Source: Siderastrea radians (lineage: Eukaryota > Cnidaria > Anthozoa > Scleractinia > Rhizangiidae). Taken from it: a stretch of DNA of 64,000 nucleotides. A model generated the notes under the pieces. The model was given only the letters and a program-made list of their open reading frames with translations. It had not been told where the DNA came from and made no database searches. Below are positions 46,020-60,400 of the stretch, piece after piece (the stretch's first letter is position 1; every line of letters starts with the position of its first letter). The position numbers and the translations under genes were made by a program. The DNA lies in the NCBI GenBank assembly GCA_964017195.1, contig OZ024897.1, positions 9,236,951-9,300,950 of the forward strand. Direction: 5' to 3'.

Positions 46020-46902
46020 ATAGCGGAGCCAGCGCGCTAGCGCGTCAGCGGAGCTCCATTGCTAAGGAAATTTGGTAACCTATCAAGCCAAAAAATTTTG
46101 GTAGTGACGTAATAGTCACGTGACCGTCCGTCCGTACGTCCGTACGTCCGTACATCCGTACGTCCGTCCGTCCGCACCACAGGGCTACCAATACACTTCC
46201 TACACTGGATATGACCCCGTGCTGAATCCCGTGTGTTTTTGGCGCGAAATCGCATGTTGACCCGCGTTGTAGCAAAACAAGCAAAGACAACAAAAGTCAA
46301 AAACAAATTTGTTAATGGAAAAAAAAAGTTCAAAAGAACACTTAATTGTCTTTTTGGTGGAAGGGGAAAAGTTCAATTTAGGCGAAAGAAATTAGGCGAT
46401 AAAGTTCAGGCAAAAAGTTCAAATTTGCCTCGTCGGTTCTGTTCAAACTCGGTTGGCACACCGCTTGAGTTCGCAGCTTTTCGAAGCGGTTTCGACTTCA
46501 AATATAGCAGAGCTAGTGCTTTTTGGTTTTTTTGTCCACAACCATGGTTTTTACGGCGTTTCGAACACATTTTGCCAGGAAAAACACCAGCATTTTCATG
46601 CTGATAGGCAGGTTGTCACGAAGAAAGAAATAAGTATTAAAATAAACTTCCAAACTGACATCAACCGCCCATGGCCTAGTGGACTAGTCACCGACGTCTC
46701 ACGCTGACGATCCGGGTTCGACACTCAGCAGGAGCAGGTACTTTTTTCTTTTTTTTTTTCTTTGTTTTTTTTTCTTTAATTTAACGACTTGAATGAGAGT
46801 ATTTTCGCAAATTAATAACTGCCAGAAAAAACAAAACAAAAAACAGACAAAACAAAAAGGGGGGCTCCGCTTTTAGGCTTGGCTAAATCTATATATTAGG
46901 AA
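46020..46902 (-). repeat. interspersed repeat family, short copy
   Basis: Inverted relative to the copy at 17,696-19,870. It carries the GCGGAGCTCCATTGCTAAGG end, the CCGTACGT minisatellite (46,124-46,173) and, at the other end, GGCTCCGCTTTTAGGCTTGG. The interior differs from the long copy and includes a tRNA-like segment. Short frames inside are not credible genes. Confidence 0.65.
46667..46735 (+). repeat. tRNA-like segment, possible SINE head
   Basis: TGGCCTAGTGGACTAG resembles an RNA polymerase III A box, and CCGGGTTCGACACTC about 35 bp downstream resembles a B box. The spacing suits a tRNA, but the acceptor stem does not pair, and A/T-rich tails follow. A decayed tRNA-derived SINE head or tRNA pseudogene is more likely than a working tRNA. 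Confidence 0.5.
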
Positions 46903-47388
46903 ATTAACGCTTGTGTTAATTAAGGTATTTGAAATTAACGTGACTTAAATGAACGCGAATTGAAGGTAAAATTACTCCCCAATAAAGGAAATTAGCGCGA
47001 AAGATGGGGTAAAATTTCAAAATGAGGGAAATTAACGCGATGAACACAAAGAAACACTTTGTGGTCCAACTGGAACAAATTTATTTCATGACTGAATTTT
47101 AAAATCGTGAACAAAACAGATCTACAGGTGTGTGAGGCAATTTCTTTATTGACAATGTACGTTAAATTCTGCTTAAATGAAGGAAAGTTATTGCTTTGTA
47201 GTAGGTGTCAAGAATGTTCGGACTGGATCCAGAACTCGATCCAGAATTTGGGATTAAAATGATGGAAATTAAGGTCGCGGAAATTAACGCTCCACTTAAT
47301 TAACAAGGCGTAAATTAACACTAACAAAAATTAACGCGAATTTTTACAATTCGCGTCAATTTCATGGAGCGTTAATTTCCTATAATAA
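46897..47388. mobile_element. MITE with TAGGAAATTAACGCT ends
   Basis: TAGGAAATTAACGCT at the left and its inverse AGCGTTAATTTCCTA at the right bound about 490 bp. Inside, ATTAACGCGAA-like motifs recur at 46,935, 46,990, 47,030, 47,277 and 47,330. It abuts or slightly overlaps the neighbouring repeat at its left edge. No ORF. Confidence 0.7.
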
Positions 47389-47392
47389 GGTA

Positions 47393-47608
47393 TGTTGTTA
47401 TGTTATGTTATGTTATGTTATGTTTGTTATGTTATGTTTGTTATGTTATGTTATGTTATGTTATGTTTGTTATGTTATGTTATGTTATGTTATGTTATGT
47501 TATGTTATGTTATGTTATGTTATGTTATGTTATGTTATGTTATGTTATGTTATGTTATGTTATGTTTGTTATGTTATGTTATGTTACGTTATGTTATCTT
47601 ATGTTAGT
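47393..47608. repeat. (TTATG)n satellite
   Basis: About 215 bp of TTATG pentamers with occasional TTTG variants. Met-Leu-Cys-Tyr repeats in all three forward frames are artefacts. It starts at the right end of the preceding MITE. Confidence 0.97.
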
Positions 47609-47609
47609 A

Positions 47610-48478
47610 TTTTTGTTTCTAATTACTTCTATCATCATAATCAAATTCCAACGACCTTCACGTTCACTTTTCCCAAGGTTTTTTGTTCCATACACGTTTC
47701 ACTGGTTTGGCCCACTTATATTACAATAAGCTTCCTCAGGCAAAGCCTTCAATTAGCTGATTAAACATGTGGTCTGGGTATTGGCCAGAAGAGCGATTCA
47801 AGCTCCACGGTTTGCAGCCAATGAAATTCTTGCTAATCTTGATGAATACCTTTCTATGCGGTAAACATTAATGCTTCGTCCTGAGCTGGTTACTGTTCTG
47901 TATCGATGCTTTGTCGTTCGACAAGTTGCTGTCAATAGCCACGGTCATATAAAAATAAATAAAGAAGGCTTTTACTCTACGTTTACGGGTATTGAAGTTC
48001 AAGTCTGACTGCCTTAAGTCGTTTTATTTGTAAGCGCTCTTACAAGGCTTTTCTTTGTATATTTGTTTCTAATTACATTTTTCTTTATATTCAATTTAAA
48101 AAGATGCCACTTTTCAAACAAACAAACAAACAAACAAACAAACCCACATAAACTAAAAAACAAAACATAGAAACAAATAAAAAACGCTTAGCCTATGTTT
48201 TAGCTCACATAACAGAAGATCAATACAAAATGAGACCAATGGCTTCCTCTTTTTGATAACTGGACTATTTTTAAATAAAATTTTATATACCAGGCATTTT
48301 TTATTATTTAATTATGAAGCACTCGGCATTACAATCCTTTTTTAGAGCATCTCTTTGGCTTGCACGGCCATCTACTGTCAAGAGGCTTTGTCGGGGCGTT
48401 TTATTTTAAGTAGAAAGCCTAGAAACAACTTTGCAGCAAAAATTAATTTTAACCTTAAAATCAAGACAAATTAAAAAG
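47610..48478. other. spacer 3' of the P2X gene
   Basis: No gene is recognised. An (AAAC)n tract lies at 48,117-48,142. The 3' untranslated region of the P2X gene presumably occupies part of this stretch; no polyadenylation signal was assigned. Confidence 0.45.
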
Positions 48479-51400
48479 TCAAATCACCTCATAATCTCCA
48501 GAGTGACTGTCTGAATCGTCATCATCAACAAAAAGATACTTTTTCTCTCTGTAGAAGTACTTCTTTTGAAGAACGTAGAGAACCACAACATCACACAGCA
48601 CTGTTGCCTGAAAGGAAAGACCACATATTAGATAAAACGTGTTATGATTATAAGACAAGCCCAACTGAAGAGGATAACAGTAAAATGGGTACACAAAGAA
48701 GATAACGTCAAAACCAGATAAGCAGTTGTTGCAGAAAAAGGAAACAAACAGAGTGATACTTGGAAATTTTACATGTCATATACAAATTTCTTCAAATAGG
48801 CCATATCCTCCATAACAACCGGTTGTACAAATCATAAATAATAGCTCCCGTTTCTCCCGTTTTAAGCTATGACCAAAATGGACATGAATGGTTAAAGGGG
48901 TAACATAATACATTCTGACTTGTAAGGAGCACTCCCTGTGAATAAGGTTAGTCCCCCCTGCCTAGGGGCCAGGCAGGAAGGGGGTGCTATCTCAGGCAAC
49001 TGGAAAAATGTCTAAAGCTACATAAATGAAGAACAAGTAAGCATTTTAAGAACTCACAATACCAAGCAGGGCAAGACCAGAACCCAGGTTAAGGAACAGT
49101 GGAATTACACTAAATTTTCCTCCCTATGAAAGAAAAGGAGAAATAGCATTGTTTAAGAATATACTAAATTGAATTGCAAAATCAAGCTTATACATCCAAC
49201 TTAAACATTATCTCCCTTTAATCCGGTTGAGAGTACCACTGTACTTTAATGTACATAAAACAATAAAAGAAGATGTCGCTTAAAAGCTCATTTCAGGCAT
49301 AATTATGGTAACAAAAACCAGTCAAATCTGAGCAATGTTATTGTAGTATGGTGGAACCATTGTACTTCATCATTTAAAACAATTGGCCAGAAAATTTTGG
49401 CCAATCCATGTTAGTTAACAGTATTAGTGGGGTACGGCCAAATTGTGATAGCCTACAAAAAGTGAGAAAATGCAGAGAACAAACAGCAGAGAAAGGAAAC
49501 ATACTAAACATCAGAGGCAGAAAAAGAAATCAATTTGTGAGTGGTTACCAATATACAGTTTAAAGGAAATGTTAGAATTTGTCTTTGCCAATTTCCATCA
49601 CCCACTTATCATTGCCTGGCAAAACGTCTGACTAGCCATCAAGCCTACTACTACCCACCAATCGAAATACAATTTCAAAGATACTGGTCAACTGCAAAGT
49701 GATTTTACTTACCTCTCCATAAACAAGGATCATGAAGCGAATGCCATAAGCCTTAATCAGTGTCCTGTGGAGAACATTGTCTTGGACAAAGTAATTGGCA
49801 TATCTGAAAACAAATTTAAACAAAACATTGTAATGCTGGCATGAATACAGGGTTCTCAGTGAGTTAGATGACTTCAGGACCTAACAATTAATGCTTAAAG
49901 ATACAGTAAAGCTTCTGCATTTTTGTTGAAAAGTGATGGCTCAGAAAGTGAAGAAGAAAGTTTTTCAGCCACCTCACGAATTTTAATCTGCCTATAGAAG
50001 AGTAAAATTCAAAGAAAAAACTTGACGCTTGAAACAGTTAAAAAGTAATTATCCAATACTGACGCCAGCTACATTACCTCACAACCTGGTTTGATCTGAA
50101 ATCCCAGCTTTAAGGACATACTGAAACCTGTTGCTCTGGCTAATGGATGATAGTGTGCAGTTATTTACAATACTGTAATGGCCATCTCAAACTCCCTGAG
50201 TTTACAGACACATATTTTCTCCTTTGTGTTTTGGATGGCAGGAGTCTACCATACTCTTGAATTATATTAGTTTCATACCTGAAATTATACCCTGGGGCAA
50301 TTGGTGATTTGGAGTCATCCAGTCTAAGCAGAAAACAAGCATTTTAGAGGCTATTGGCAAATAAATTAAAATCTACATTACCAGCATGCTTGGGGTAAAT
50401 TCAAGTCTCCCCCTTATAAGAAGCGTTCACTTTTGCGGGGGGAGGGGGAGGGAGGACTTAATGTCCACTTCCAAGTTGCTTGTGGGAAGGGTCCCACATG
50501 CATTAGCTTTCATTCCACAACTGTCAAGTCTTCAAGACTTTTTTGCTACCAGTTTTAGGGGAGCAGGGATGGTGAATTAGTTCAAGAATGTGTTTGAATC
50601 TTGAAATTCCAAAAAACTACTTAAAAAAATGTAATAACGTAGTCCAAAAGGACTCACTGCACCTGATGCCTCAAAAAGGTAGCATTTCTTGCCTGAGAAA
50701 AACGTACAGTGGCAGAGACAACTGGCTCTGACCACTGTAAGATTAGAAGCCTAAATTAAAGTGACAACCACTTACAGTGTACATTGAAGTTTTGTATTCA
50801 AAATTACAACTTTTTGACATCTCTTTTTATCACTGTTTGGTGGCTTTAGTTACAACTAAGCAATCAAATTTAACCCTTTAAGCCTGGCCAACATCATTAT
50901 ACAAGTTCTAATTCTTCTTACTAGTCTCTGTAGATTTTATTGATTACATAGTTGGGAAAACTTTTTCAAACATCAAGCCAATTTATCTTTAGTGATCACT
51001 TGCTAAACTCTCATGACCTGTATGTGTTATAATACACTGGTATGAAAAGGAGAAATTTGATGCTGATCACTCCTTCTGCAGGTGTTAGCAGTACCACTTG
51101 CAACAATGTAACCACCAGGCCTGCTCTGATCTCTTTCCCTTTTTTGGCTTTGATTTTTATTAAAAAGATATATTATTATGCTTGTAAAAATAAGTCAAAA
51201 TTGACTTGAGTTTGTTTTTGTTACCTTCTAAATGAGTACTTGGGTTCACAAGAATATGCAAGCGAATCAAAGTTACAGTTCCAGGTTATGACAATAGCCA
51301 TGACTCCACCCTACAATGGAGAGAAAAAGAGCTTTTATTGACATTAGGATAATAGCAAACACAGCATTTAATATCATGTACAACAATTATTTATTAGAAG

Positions 51401-54400
51401 TCAGTGAAGTAGGATCATCCTGCTTAGTGCAGTTCTGAGAAGGGCTGTTTGTGATGACATTGACTGACATTTTGACAACCTCAGAGTGGAAGTCATCATC
51501 AGAGTAAAATGTCAGTCAATATCGCCACCATCAGTACGTCCTTTTCAGGACTACACTCACCTGGAAGATCATACTTTATGGACATGATATGACTCCTACC
51601 TCCAGGTTCAAACCATTTACTGCAAATCATTTTATGGTAATATCAATTTACAATTTTGAATCTTTCGTGACAGTATTGAATCACAGCATCAGGTTAAGAA
51701 TTCGAAGAGTTTGACTTGTTTGCTAACTATTAAAATAAATAAATAAATAAATAAAATAATAAATAAATAAATATGGTAATATATCATGCATTAGTCATAT
51801 ACTGCCAGGATTATGGGATAAATTACCTGATAAGCTATGTCTTCAAAATTGACTTTTGCGAGTTCCAAAATCTTTCCAAACTTGAATATGGGGCACAGAG
51901 GGTCAGTTTCAGAGTCATAATTGCATGAGGTCAAGTAACTTTTGTTGTCTGTCATGATATTTCTCCTGTATCAAGAAAAACGTTTGCAGACAAGAATAGT
52001 CTTTATATCATCCAGCAGAAGTTAAAAAATTATTTAATTGTGAGGGATAATTTACAGATTTTATTGAAATGAGTTGGCCCAATTATGGTATCATGCCCTT
52101 CGGGTTAGAAGGCCTTAAAGTGCATATGACAGATTTTATTTTATTCGCCTGATCGAATCTAAATGACATCCTGATATGAATATCAAAAATTATTTTTCGA
52201 TTTCGATTTTCCTTCCCCGCGCTTTTGCCGTTTAAAAACGTGAAATTTGACTAGTTCCGGTCATGTCAAAATCCGCGCAAAGGGAGACCTGGGCATAGTC
52301 ACATTGTGACGTCATACCAGGAACGGAGTCGATGCCAAAACAACCTACGTGGGCCGCATTGCGGAGATCTAATACATTTTGTTTTTCTTTATTCCGCAAC
52401 TGCCAAATTAAGCACGAAATTATGTGAAACTGCTAGTGTTACAAGTAATCTGGGCAGTGATTTGGAGGTTTTAGAGTCCATAAAACAGTGCGAATCGCCA
52501 ACCTCTGAAGTCAACCTCTGAAGCAAAACAGAACTCGAGATCGACAAAGAAGCTATTCAGAACCAGAAGATCCTTACATAGACAAGGCACTTGCCGATGA
52601 ATATTGACTTAGAGAATACTATCAAGAGAAAAAGGAGGTAGAAAGAATAATTCACTCGCTAGAAAATCTCTTTGATGGCACCGAAGCGCTGGAGACATAG
52701 CAAGAAATGCAACGATTTCTCATCTCTAGGTGTAAATATTAAAGCGAAACAGAACTCGGGAACGAGAAGGAAGACTATTCAGAACCAGAGCGTCCTTACA
52801 TAGACAAGCCGCTTGCCGATTAAAATTGACTTAGATAATACTATCAAGAGATAGAGGAGGCAGAACGAAGAAAACAGAATCTAGAAAACCTATGTGATGG
52901 TACCGAAGCGCTCGAGACGCGGGAAGAAATGCCACGATTGCTCATCTCCTTGGTGTAAATATTATAATCGTGCTCGGCTAAATAAACGCCTGTTATGCAG
53001 GTTATACTTTCATACTCTTACACGTGTAGATGTAGTAGCTGTGCCTTAAACCATCTGTAAAACGCCGTAGATTGTCTTTTGCTGCAAAGAAGTTCAGAAA
53101 TGTGTCGAGTCTCCCGAAGCGTTGTTGTCTCGCGCGAAGCCGCAAACTTGACACAAGAACAGGATGTAAAACAATGCAGGGATTTAGTGATTGAACAGAT
53201 GGTCGCTACGATCAGATGCAGCAAAATATAACACAACAGACGGAAGAAATTGTTGTCAGATTAGTTCGGAAGGGAAGTGAGAATTTGTCTGCGTTCTTGT
53301 GGACTCTCTGAAACATTCGTGATGCATTTAATACGTCTAGGCAAATTGACACTCGAAATTTCTGCACTGTTTACTTTCGATATACTGACCAGTATTGATT
53401 CATAACTGAGGTAAAGATTATAACATCCCTCATTTTTGCACAACTGGACTACAGATAATTAAAATTATGTTGAAAACATGGCTGACTAAGCTTTGAAAGG
53501 AATGAGCAAACTCTAATCTTCATTTAATAATCTTACTGCAGCTTATTCTTATTGAAAGACCTGAAATATCAATCAGATTTGCTATTGCACAATTTACATA
53601 GACATAAAAAAACAACGTTTCAGAGAGTCCACAAGAACGCAGAGAATTACGCACTTCTCTTCCGAACCAATCTACTGAACGATACTTTCTTCCATCTATC
53701 GTATTATATTTTCTGCATCTGATCGTAGCGACCATCAGTTTTAAAGTCAGACAACACTGAACAGTGCCGGGTAGGTTGTTACACATCCTGTTGTTCTGTT
53801 AAGTTTGCGGCTTCGCGCGAAACATACAACGGCGCTTCGAGAGATTCGACACATTTCTGAATTTCTTTGAAGCAAAGACAATCTACGACGTTTTGTAGAT
53901 GGTTTAAAGCACAGTTACCACATCTACGCCTGTAAGAGTATGAAAGTATAACCTGCATAACAGGCGTTTATTTAGCCGAGCCCGAAGAAGGTTTATTTAG
54001 CCGAGCACAATTATAATATTTACACCGGGAGATGAGAGATCGTGGCAATTCTTACTACGTCTCGAGCGCTACGGTACCATCAAATAGGTTTTTCAAGATT
54101 CTGTTTTCTTCGCTCTGTCTCCCCTACCTCTTGATAGTATTCTCTAAGTCAATTTTCATCGGCAAGCGGATTGTCTATGTAAGGACCTTTTGGTTCTGAA
54201 TAGCTTCTTTCTCGATCTCGAGTTCTGTTTCGCTTTCAACTTCAGAAGTTAGCGATTCGCATTCGATGGACTCTAAAAGCTCCAAATCACTGCCCAGATT
54301 ACTTGTAACATCAGCAGTTTCACACAATTTCGTGCTTAATTTGGCAGTTGCGGAATAACGAAAAATAAAATGAATTAGATCTCCGCAATGCGGCCCATGT

Positions 54401-57400
54401 AGCTTGTTTTGGCATTGACTCCGTTCCTGGTATGACGTCACAACGTGACTAGGCCCAGGTCTCCCTTTGCGCGGTTTTTGACATGACCGGAAGTCAAATT
54501 TCACGTTTTTAAACGGCAAAAGCGCGGGGAAGGAAAATCGAAATCGAAAAATAATTTTTGATATTCATATCAGGATGTCATTTAGATTCGATCAGGCAAA
54601 TAAAAAAAAATCTGTCATATGCACTTTAAGTATTTAGAACAAAAAACAATTATTAGCAAGACCATCCGGCTAGAAAAAAAGCCACGATTGCAGTGCTTGT
54701 TTCAGTCAGAACATGCAGGCCACCTAGTGCTCCCCCCCCCCCCCCCCCACCAGGGGAAAGGAATCCCCACACACAGCTCTAAATTCACAAACAAACATGG
54801 GGTTTTCAATTGAAACTGTCATGGACAAGACTTGCAGTAGACAGGGTATTGAATACATAGATGCGTTAGGACTAGATAATATTAATTCCATTGATGCTGT
54901 AACATACATTATGCAGTGTGACCTTGTACTCGACACTGTCAGCCATCAAATCATTAATTAAAAAGAACAAATTAAAAAGGATTTGCAATGTTTATAGACA
55001 GCTTGGCTCTTTTCAATTGATTCAAGTCATAACAGGGAAAGGAAAGTGCAAACCTAAATGCAATGTTTGGCCCTTGCTATTTACTTCCACAATTTCTTGA
55101 AAAGAAATATAATTATGATTTTAAAAAAATATCCAACAGCAAGATTGTCAGCGAGTACTTACAGTGATTCATCAAACTTAGGGAACTGCACGTTGTTTTT
55201 AATGAGTATAGTGAAATTCTTGGCAGCCTCAAGCAGTGGAACATTTTCCCTACAGTCATAAGGAAAATTTAAATTTAAGAAAACAGGCTGCTTTGAGCAG
55301 AAATAATTAGCTACAGTATTAACTGTTAGTAGAAGAATTTACTGCTAACTGTGGGATAGGATGCTAACTGCCAACTGTGGGATAGGATGTTTGTCAAAGG
55401 TGCACCACTAGGTTAAATTTCATGTGACTGAATGAAATTTAGGCTAAGTTAAACTCAAGACAATGCTGGCCAGCAGTTTTCCATTCTAAGTATTTGGGCG
55501 GTCGCTTAACCTCGCAGAGGCCGCTCAGGATTTTACAGCTCCCCTGTTGAGGTCAGGTCATTTCATTCATGTTGCCTCATGTTGCACATGCTCGCAAGTT
55601 CCTGCTCCCCTGCCCAGCCCTCCCTTTGGTAAGTATATGGTAAGTATCGTTAGCTTTCCACTGATTAGCAGTGTGACGGTGCCTGGGTGGATGCCACTCA
55701 CAGGGTTGTCATGGTTATCGGCTGCACTCGGATGCGGTTCTTGGCTCCACCAACCTCTCAGGCACCTCCCCCATGCTCATCTATTGTTGATGAGTTTAAA
55801 CATACAATACCTACATTGGTATAGTGGTACTATACTGGTATGTCGAAATCCATTGTCCAAGGTGCATTGCTAGGCTTTCCCACATAGTACATTGGTATAA
55901 CGTTGATGGTTTCTTGGGGTGGAGAGGGGTATATCATGTAGAGTATAGCACTGCCTTGTCTTAGAACGCAACAAACAGGGCATGAATCATTGAGCGACAA
56001 GGCAAAAGTAATAAATAAAAATTAACTGGTTCAAGTTGATCCTGCAATTCCCCAATGGTTGTTCATCAAATGTGGCTTCCATATAATGTATGTTTGACAT
56101 TGGTCAATCAAGAGTGCAATTTTTCACATGAGGCTTGGGCTGTGAGGCTTGACAGTGCATTTTCACATGAGGCTCCCACTCTCTTGGGCTGAAAGTTTGT
56201 CTGTAGCAAAGTAGACTTTTCAGTTTTAGCCTTGTAGTGTTCATAAAATTTTCATCCTGACAGCAATTGTCTTTGCCTCATGATGAATGCAACAATTTTT
56301 TCAAAGCTGGGCAAGAGAAACATTGGCTTAAGCAAGCAAATTTTTGACATTTGCCTTCCAAAAGGGCAAACTGGAATTTGGGGGCCCCTTTCTTGATAAC
56401 TTTTTAGACCGGAAAGCTATTTTATGCACGCAGATTTTTGTTGGTTTTTAAGACTAAACAGCAAAATTGTAAGTTGATGAAACAAGTCAAGCTGGTTTGT
56501 GCCGGCTAAAAGTTACACCACCATTCTACAGATTTTGATTTTAAAATATAGCTCTGGGCCTGAAAAGTTACCAGGACTTTCAAGAAACGAGCCCCAGGTT
56601 TTTGTTAAACCCTGCTGTTTACGCATAAGAAATTGTACATATCTTGAAGCAATGCATTAGCAGTGACTCTAGACATATTTATAGGGAAATGAACTGGAGT
56701 AAAAGAAGGGGGAGGAGACCACTCCCTTTCCTCCACTAAATCTACCACTATAATACATAGTTAGAGGACCCTCACCCTTCACACACCTTAAATTGAAGCC
56801 AGGCATTGGGAGTTCATCTATCTCCACAGGACACCAGGAATAGATTTCACAAACTTTGCCATATGGCTTTCTGTCAGCATCCACACATTTTCCAGTCTTC
56901 AGACCTGCATGTACAGTCACATACAGTGTTGTAACGTAGAATCGAGAGAAAAAGGTAAAGGATTGACAAAAGGAAAAGGAAAAGGATTGAGGAACTTAGA
57001 AGATCTGTCTGAATCAATGACGGTGCACCCTAATACAGAGGTATTTAAAGGTTATTGGAGACTGTGGGTAACCACGCATTTTTCAGAGAATTAAGTTACC
57101 ATAATTCTAAAAAAAGCTTTTGATACAAAACAATGTATGGCCTTTTCTTTCTAAATTTAAGCTCATTTATCTCTGAAAAATGCGTGGTTACCCCCAATTT
57201 TCCTCTTGGATTCCAACGGCCCTTGCTAAGATCTGCTTACCCTTGTAAGTCACAAACTGCGTAAAAGATACCTTTGTATTTGTCACCGTCTTTAAGAAAT
57301 TGGAGTTTCTCAGACCATCCTGAGATGCACAGAACGTATGAGCAGTAACAAAAGAAAGCAGCCTCCTTATAAAGTATGTGGAGCATTTGACAGTTTTCTG

Positions 57401-60400
57401 ATAGAAAAAGTACTTACGTCTAGTAGCGGGGGTGGGGTGGGAGTGGGGTGTGAAACCCTAGTTCAGACCACAGTATATTATGATTTTTCAAACTTGATTG
57501 CAAACCCAGCCCATAAAATATGGCTTTTTTCCAGACAAATAAGGAAAACTTTTCTCTGTTTGAGACAAATAGGTGGAGGGGGCAGGGGGGTGGGAGACTG
57601 GGAGAAAAGGGTGCGGGAGGTGTACGGAAGGAGGGAGAAGAGGGGGTGGGAAGTGGGATTCCCAAGGTGGCGGGAAGCAGGAGAAAAAGGGTAAAAATTA
57701 GGCAAGATTGCACAATATTTGGCAATCCAAAAAATGCAAAGAGGCAGGAACCGGGATTAAAGGGTATAGGAAGCGGGAGGATGAAACCCCCTGTCCCCCC
57801 TCCCCAAATGGGAAAAAAAAACTCAAAAACCATGATGGGTATACCAACCCCATTTTGTCAGTTTTTTTTTTAAATTTTGTGCCAGCCAGTACCTATTTAC
57901 ATCAAGCTTTTAACCTTAACAAAGAATTTTGTTTGGTTTTTCCAACATTTGTCAGTGCTGTGCCTGTATGTGCACTGATGCCAAAAGGATCTTCAGCCTG
58001 AAATAATCTTTAGACTGATTCTGAAATGATACCTATCCCACAATGATTTGGGGATCATTTTGGCCTGAGGCAGGGAAAGACAACTTGGTGAATTTTTGGT
58101 GAGGGTGTGCCGCTTCGACCATTACCCTACACTACCCCAAGCTTAGCTGCAATTTGCATCCCTATTGTAGACTACACACCAAAAACCCCTACCCTATCAC
58201 ATACTTAAGCTTGCTGAGAGTCAATTCTCATTCTAGACTTAAGTAGTCATATCGATTTTCAATTTCCCAATAAATGACACCCTACCCTACTTCAAACTCT
58301 TTCATTTCTGTACCTTATCCCAGACCAAACCCAGAGAGGTCACATATCTCTGGGCCCAGGCACTTTAGGAGTTGTACCATACCCATTTATACACCTGACT
58401 AGAGAGAGACAGACAATGTAATTTACACGTATTCGTTAAGGAATAACCTAGCAAAATGCACAGGGCCTTCTTTTAGACAACCAGTTTCCAAAAAAAATTC
58501 TGGAAAATGCACCCGGTAAACTTTTACATTGTATGCTATTTAGAATCTCTAGCTAAAAGAGCATTTAGGAAGTATTAAGCCTACATGTACATACCATGAC
58601 CATTTGTGACAGGCTCTAATCGGTGGCAGTCACTGTCCTTAGTGCAGTTTACACCTGGAAAATTTGGGTCCTCAGGACACGTGGACTGTGTTTGGTTTGG
58701 TGAGATAATCATGTTTGTCATCACAAATACGGCATTATCCTCCTTTTGGTAAATACGAAAAGAATATCAAAACAAGTTTGAATTGTCATTAGGATGAGCC
58801 AAACTGAGGTATTATTTATTTTGGATTACTCAATCCATGGCTTACAGTGTACATACTCAGTTTTTAAGCATCCTAAGGTAGGTACTATTTCAGGTCCCCA
58901 AGAATTTTTGATACAGTTTGGGGTCCCTGTGCCCTGTGGCAACTTGCACTAGATACTTCAAAAGCCAAAGAAGGATTTATTAACTCAATTTTATTAACAA
59001 GATTTTTCTTGTAGACTTGGTCTACTGGTCTACTGGTCTACTGGTGCAGGAAATGGGACACAAATGCTATTTTCAGGTCAAAATTAATGCTTTATCACTC
59101 TGAATCCTTACTCTATATCGCTTGCCCACAACTGACTTATCTTACAGTATTTCTTATGTAAAGGGCTGCATGCAGGAATTATTATTTACAGCAGTCCAGT
59201 AGTTTTCCTGGTGTGATTTCAAGCTTTGTAGGGCAAAAAGTTGTCCTAATCTTTGCACAAGTGCTCAATGCATTTCCATTTTGAAATTGTATTGTTTATT
59301 ACCTCAGGGGGAACAACAAAGTCAGACGAGTCCCATACGTGGACTCCTCCATACAAAGGAAGCTCCTGGCTGCTGTTTGTCAGGTTTGTGAGTGACACAC
59401 CCTTCACTTTTGTTGTTACAGAACTGTATGGCTTCTGAAACTCCTGGTATCCCTTCTTATAAACAATCACATACCTAAGAATTGGAAACAAAAATTTCAA
59501 AAGTCAAAATCATTGAAATCTGTATACACACTCTATGTATAACTTGAATATCACATGTATCATTTCCACCCAGCAATTATAAACTGTCCAGGGAGGAGCT
59601 CGGGCAATGGGGGGAGGGAGGATAGTAGTGACTGGAAGGTGCAAATAGGCCCAATTAAAAGTCCCATTAAGCTAAAACTGGATCCCCAAAAAAGGCTCAA
59701 CAGCCCAGAACATAACCTAAAATAAGTCCTTCTTGAGAACCCTGAGGTATTCATGTCTTTTATCGATCCTAAAAAAAGTCAAAAATCTTTTTATCCGAAA
59801 AAAAGAAAACCTGGAATTTTCCAACCCCCAAAAGGCCACTAATATACCTGAGTACCCCCCTGCGGAGGGGGCAGGGGTATTCTGTAATTTTTGGGGTGAC
59901 GGTGTCTTATTACTGGAACTCGGAAACTCTAGAACCCTTACACTGCCGGCTTGTGGCAGCCAATTGTTTTCAATATTTTGTTACTTGAAATTTGGGGTTT
60001 CCCCTTTATTCTAACCACACTTCTATTGCCCAAAAGGTCTTGGTAGCAGGAAACAAGTTAATATTTTAGATAGATAGATAGATAGCTTTATTAAAAGTAA
60101 AATCATTGCAGCCCCCGGGCCGGCTGAAATGCGACCTACTTTACAATGTAAAAATTAAAAATATATATGCATATTATGATAACTACTATAAAAAAGGTAA
60201 AATATAACCTATAATATAATACAAAAAGGGAAACATAAAAAAACCAACACAACACTTTTAAGTTTTAAAGACATGTTTCGGCAGCCCTGATGCCATTCTC
60301 AGTTGAAGGAAAAAGTTACAACAAAGCTATTTATATGTAATAGTGATTGGAATTGTAAATGAAAATGTATAAGCAAGAGTGACAAGAAAAAAGCGTGATT

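Noticed and set aside
46667..46735. Functional tRNA gene
   Set aside because: A- and B-box-like motifs are present, but the acceptor stem does not pair and it sits in an interspersed repeat.
47392..47764. Met/Leu/Cys/Tyr-rich frames
   Set aside because: Produced by the TTATG pentamer array, which is open in all three forward frames.
57338..57873. Gly/Arg-rich and Pro-rich frames on opposite strands
   Set aside because: They follow from a purine-rich G-run tract in P2X intron 3 and interrupt no conserved exon.
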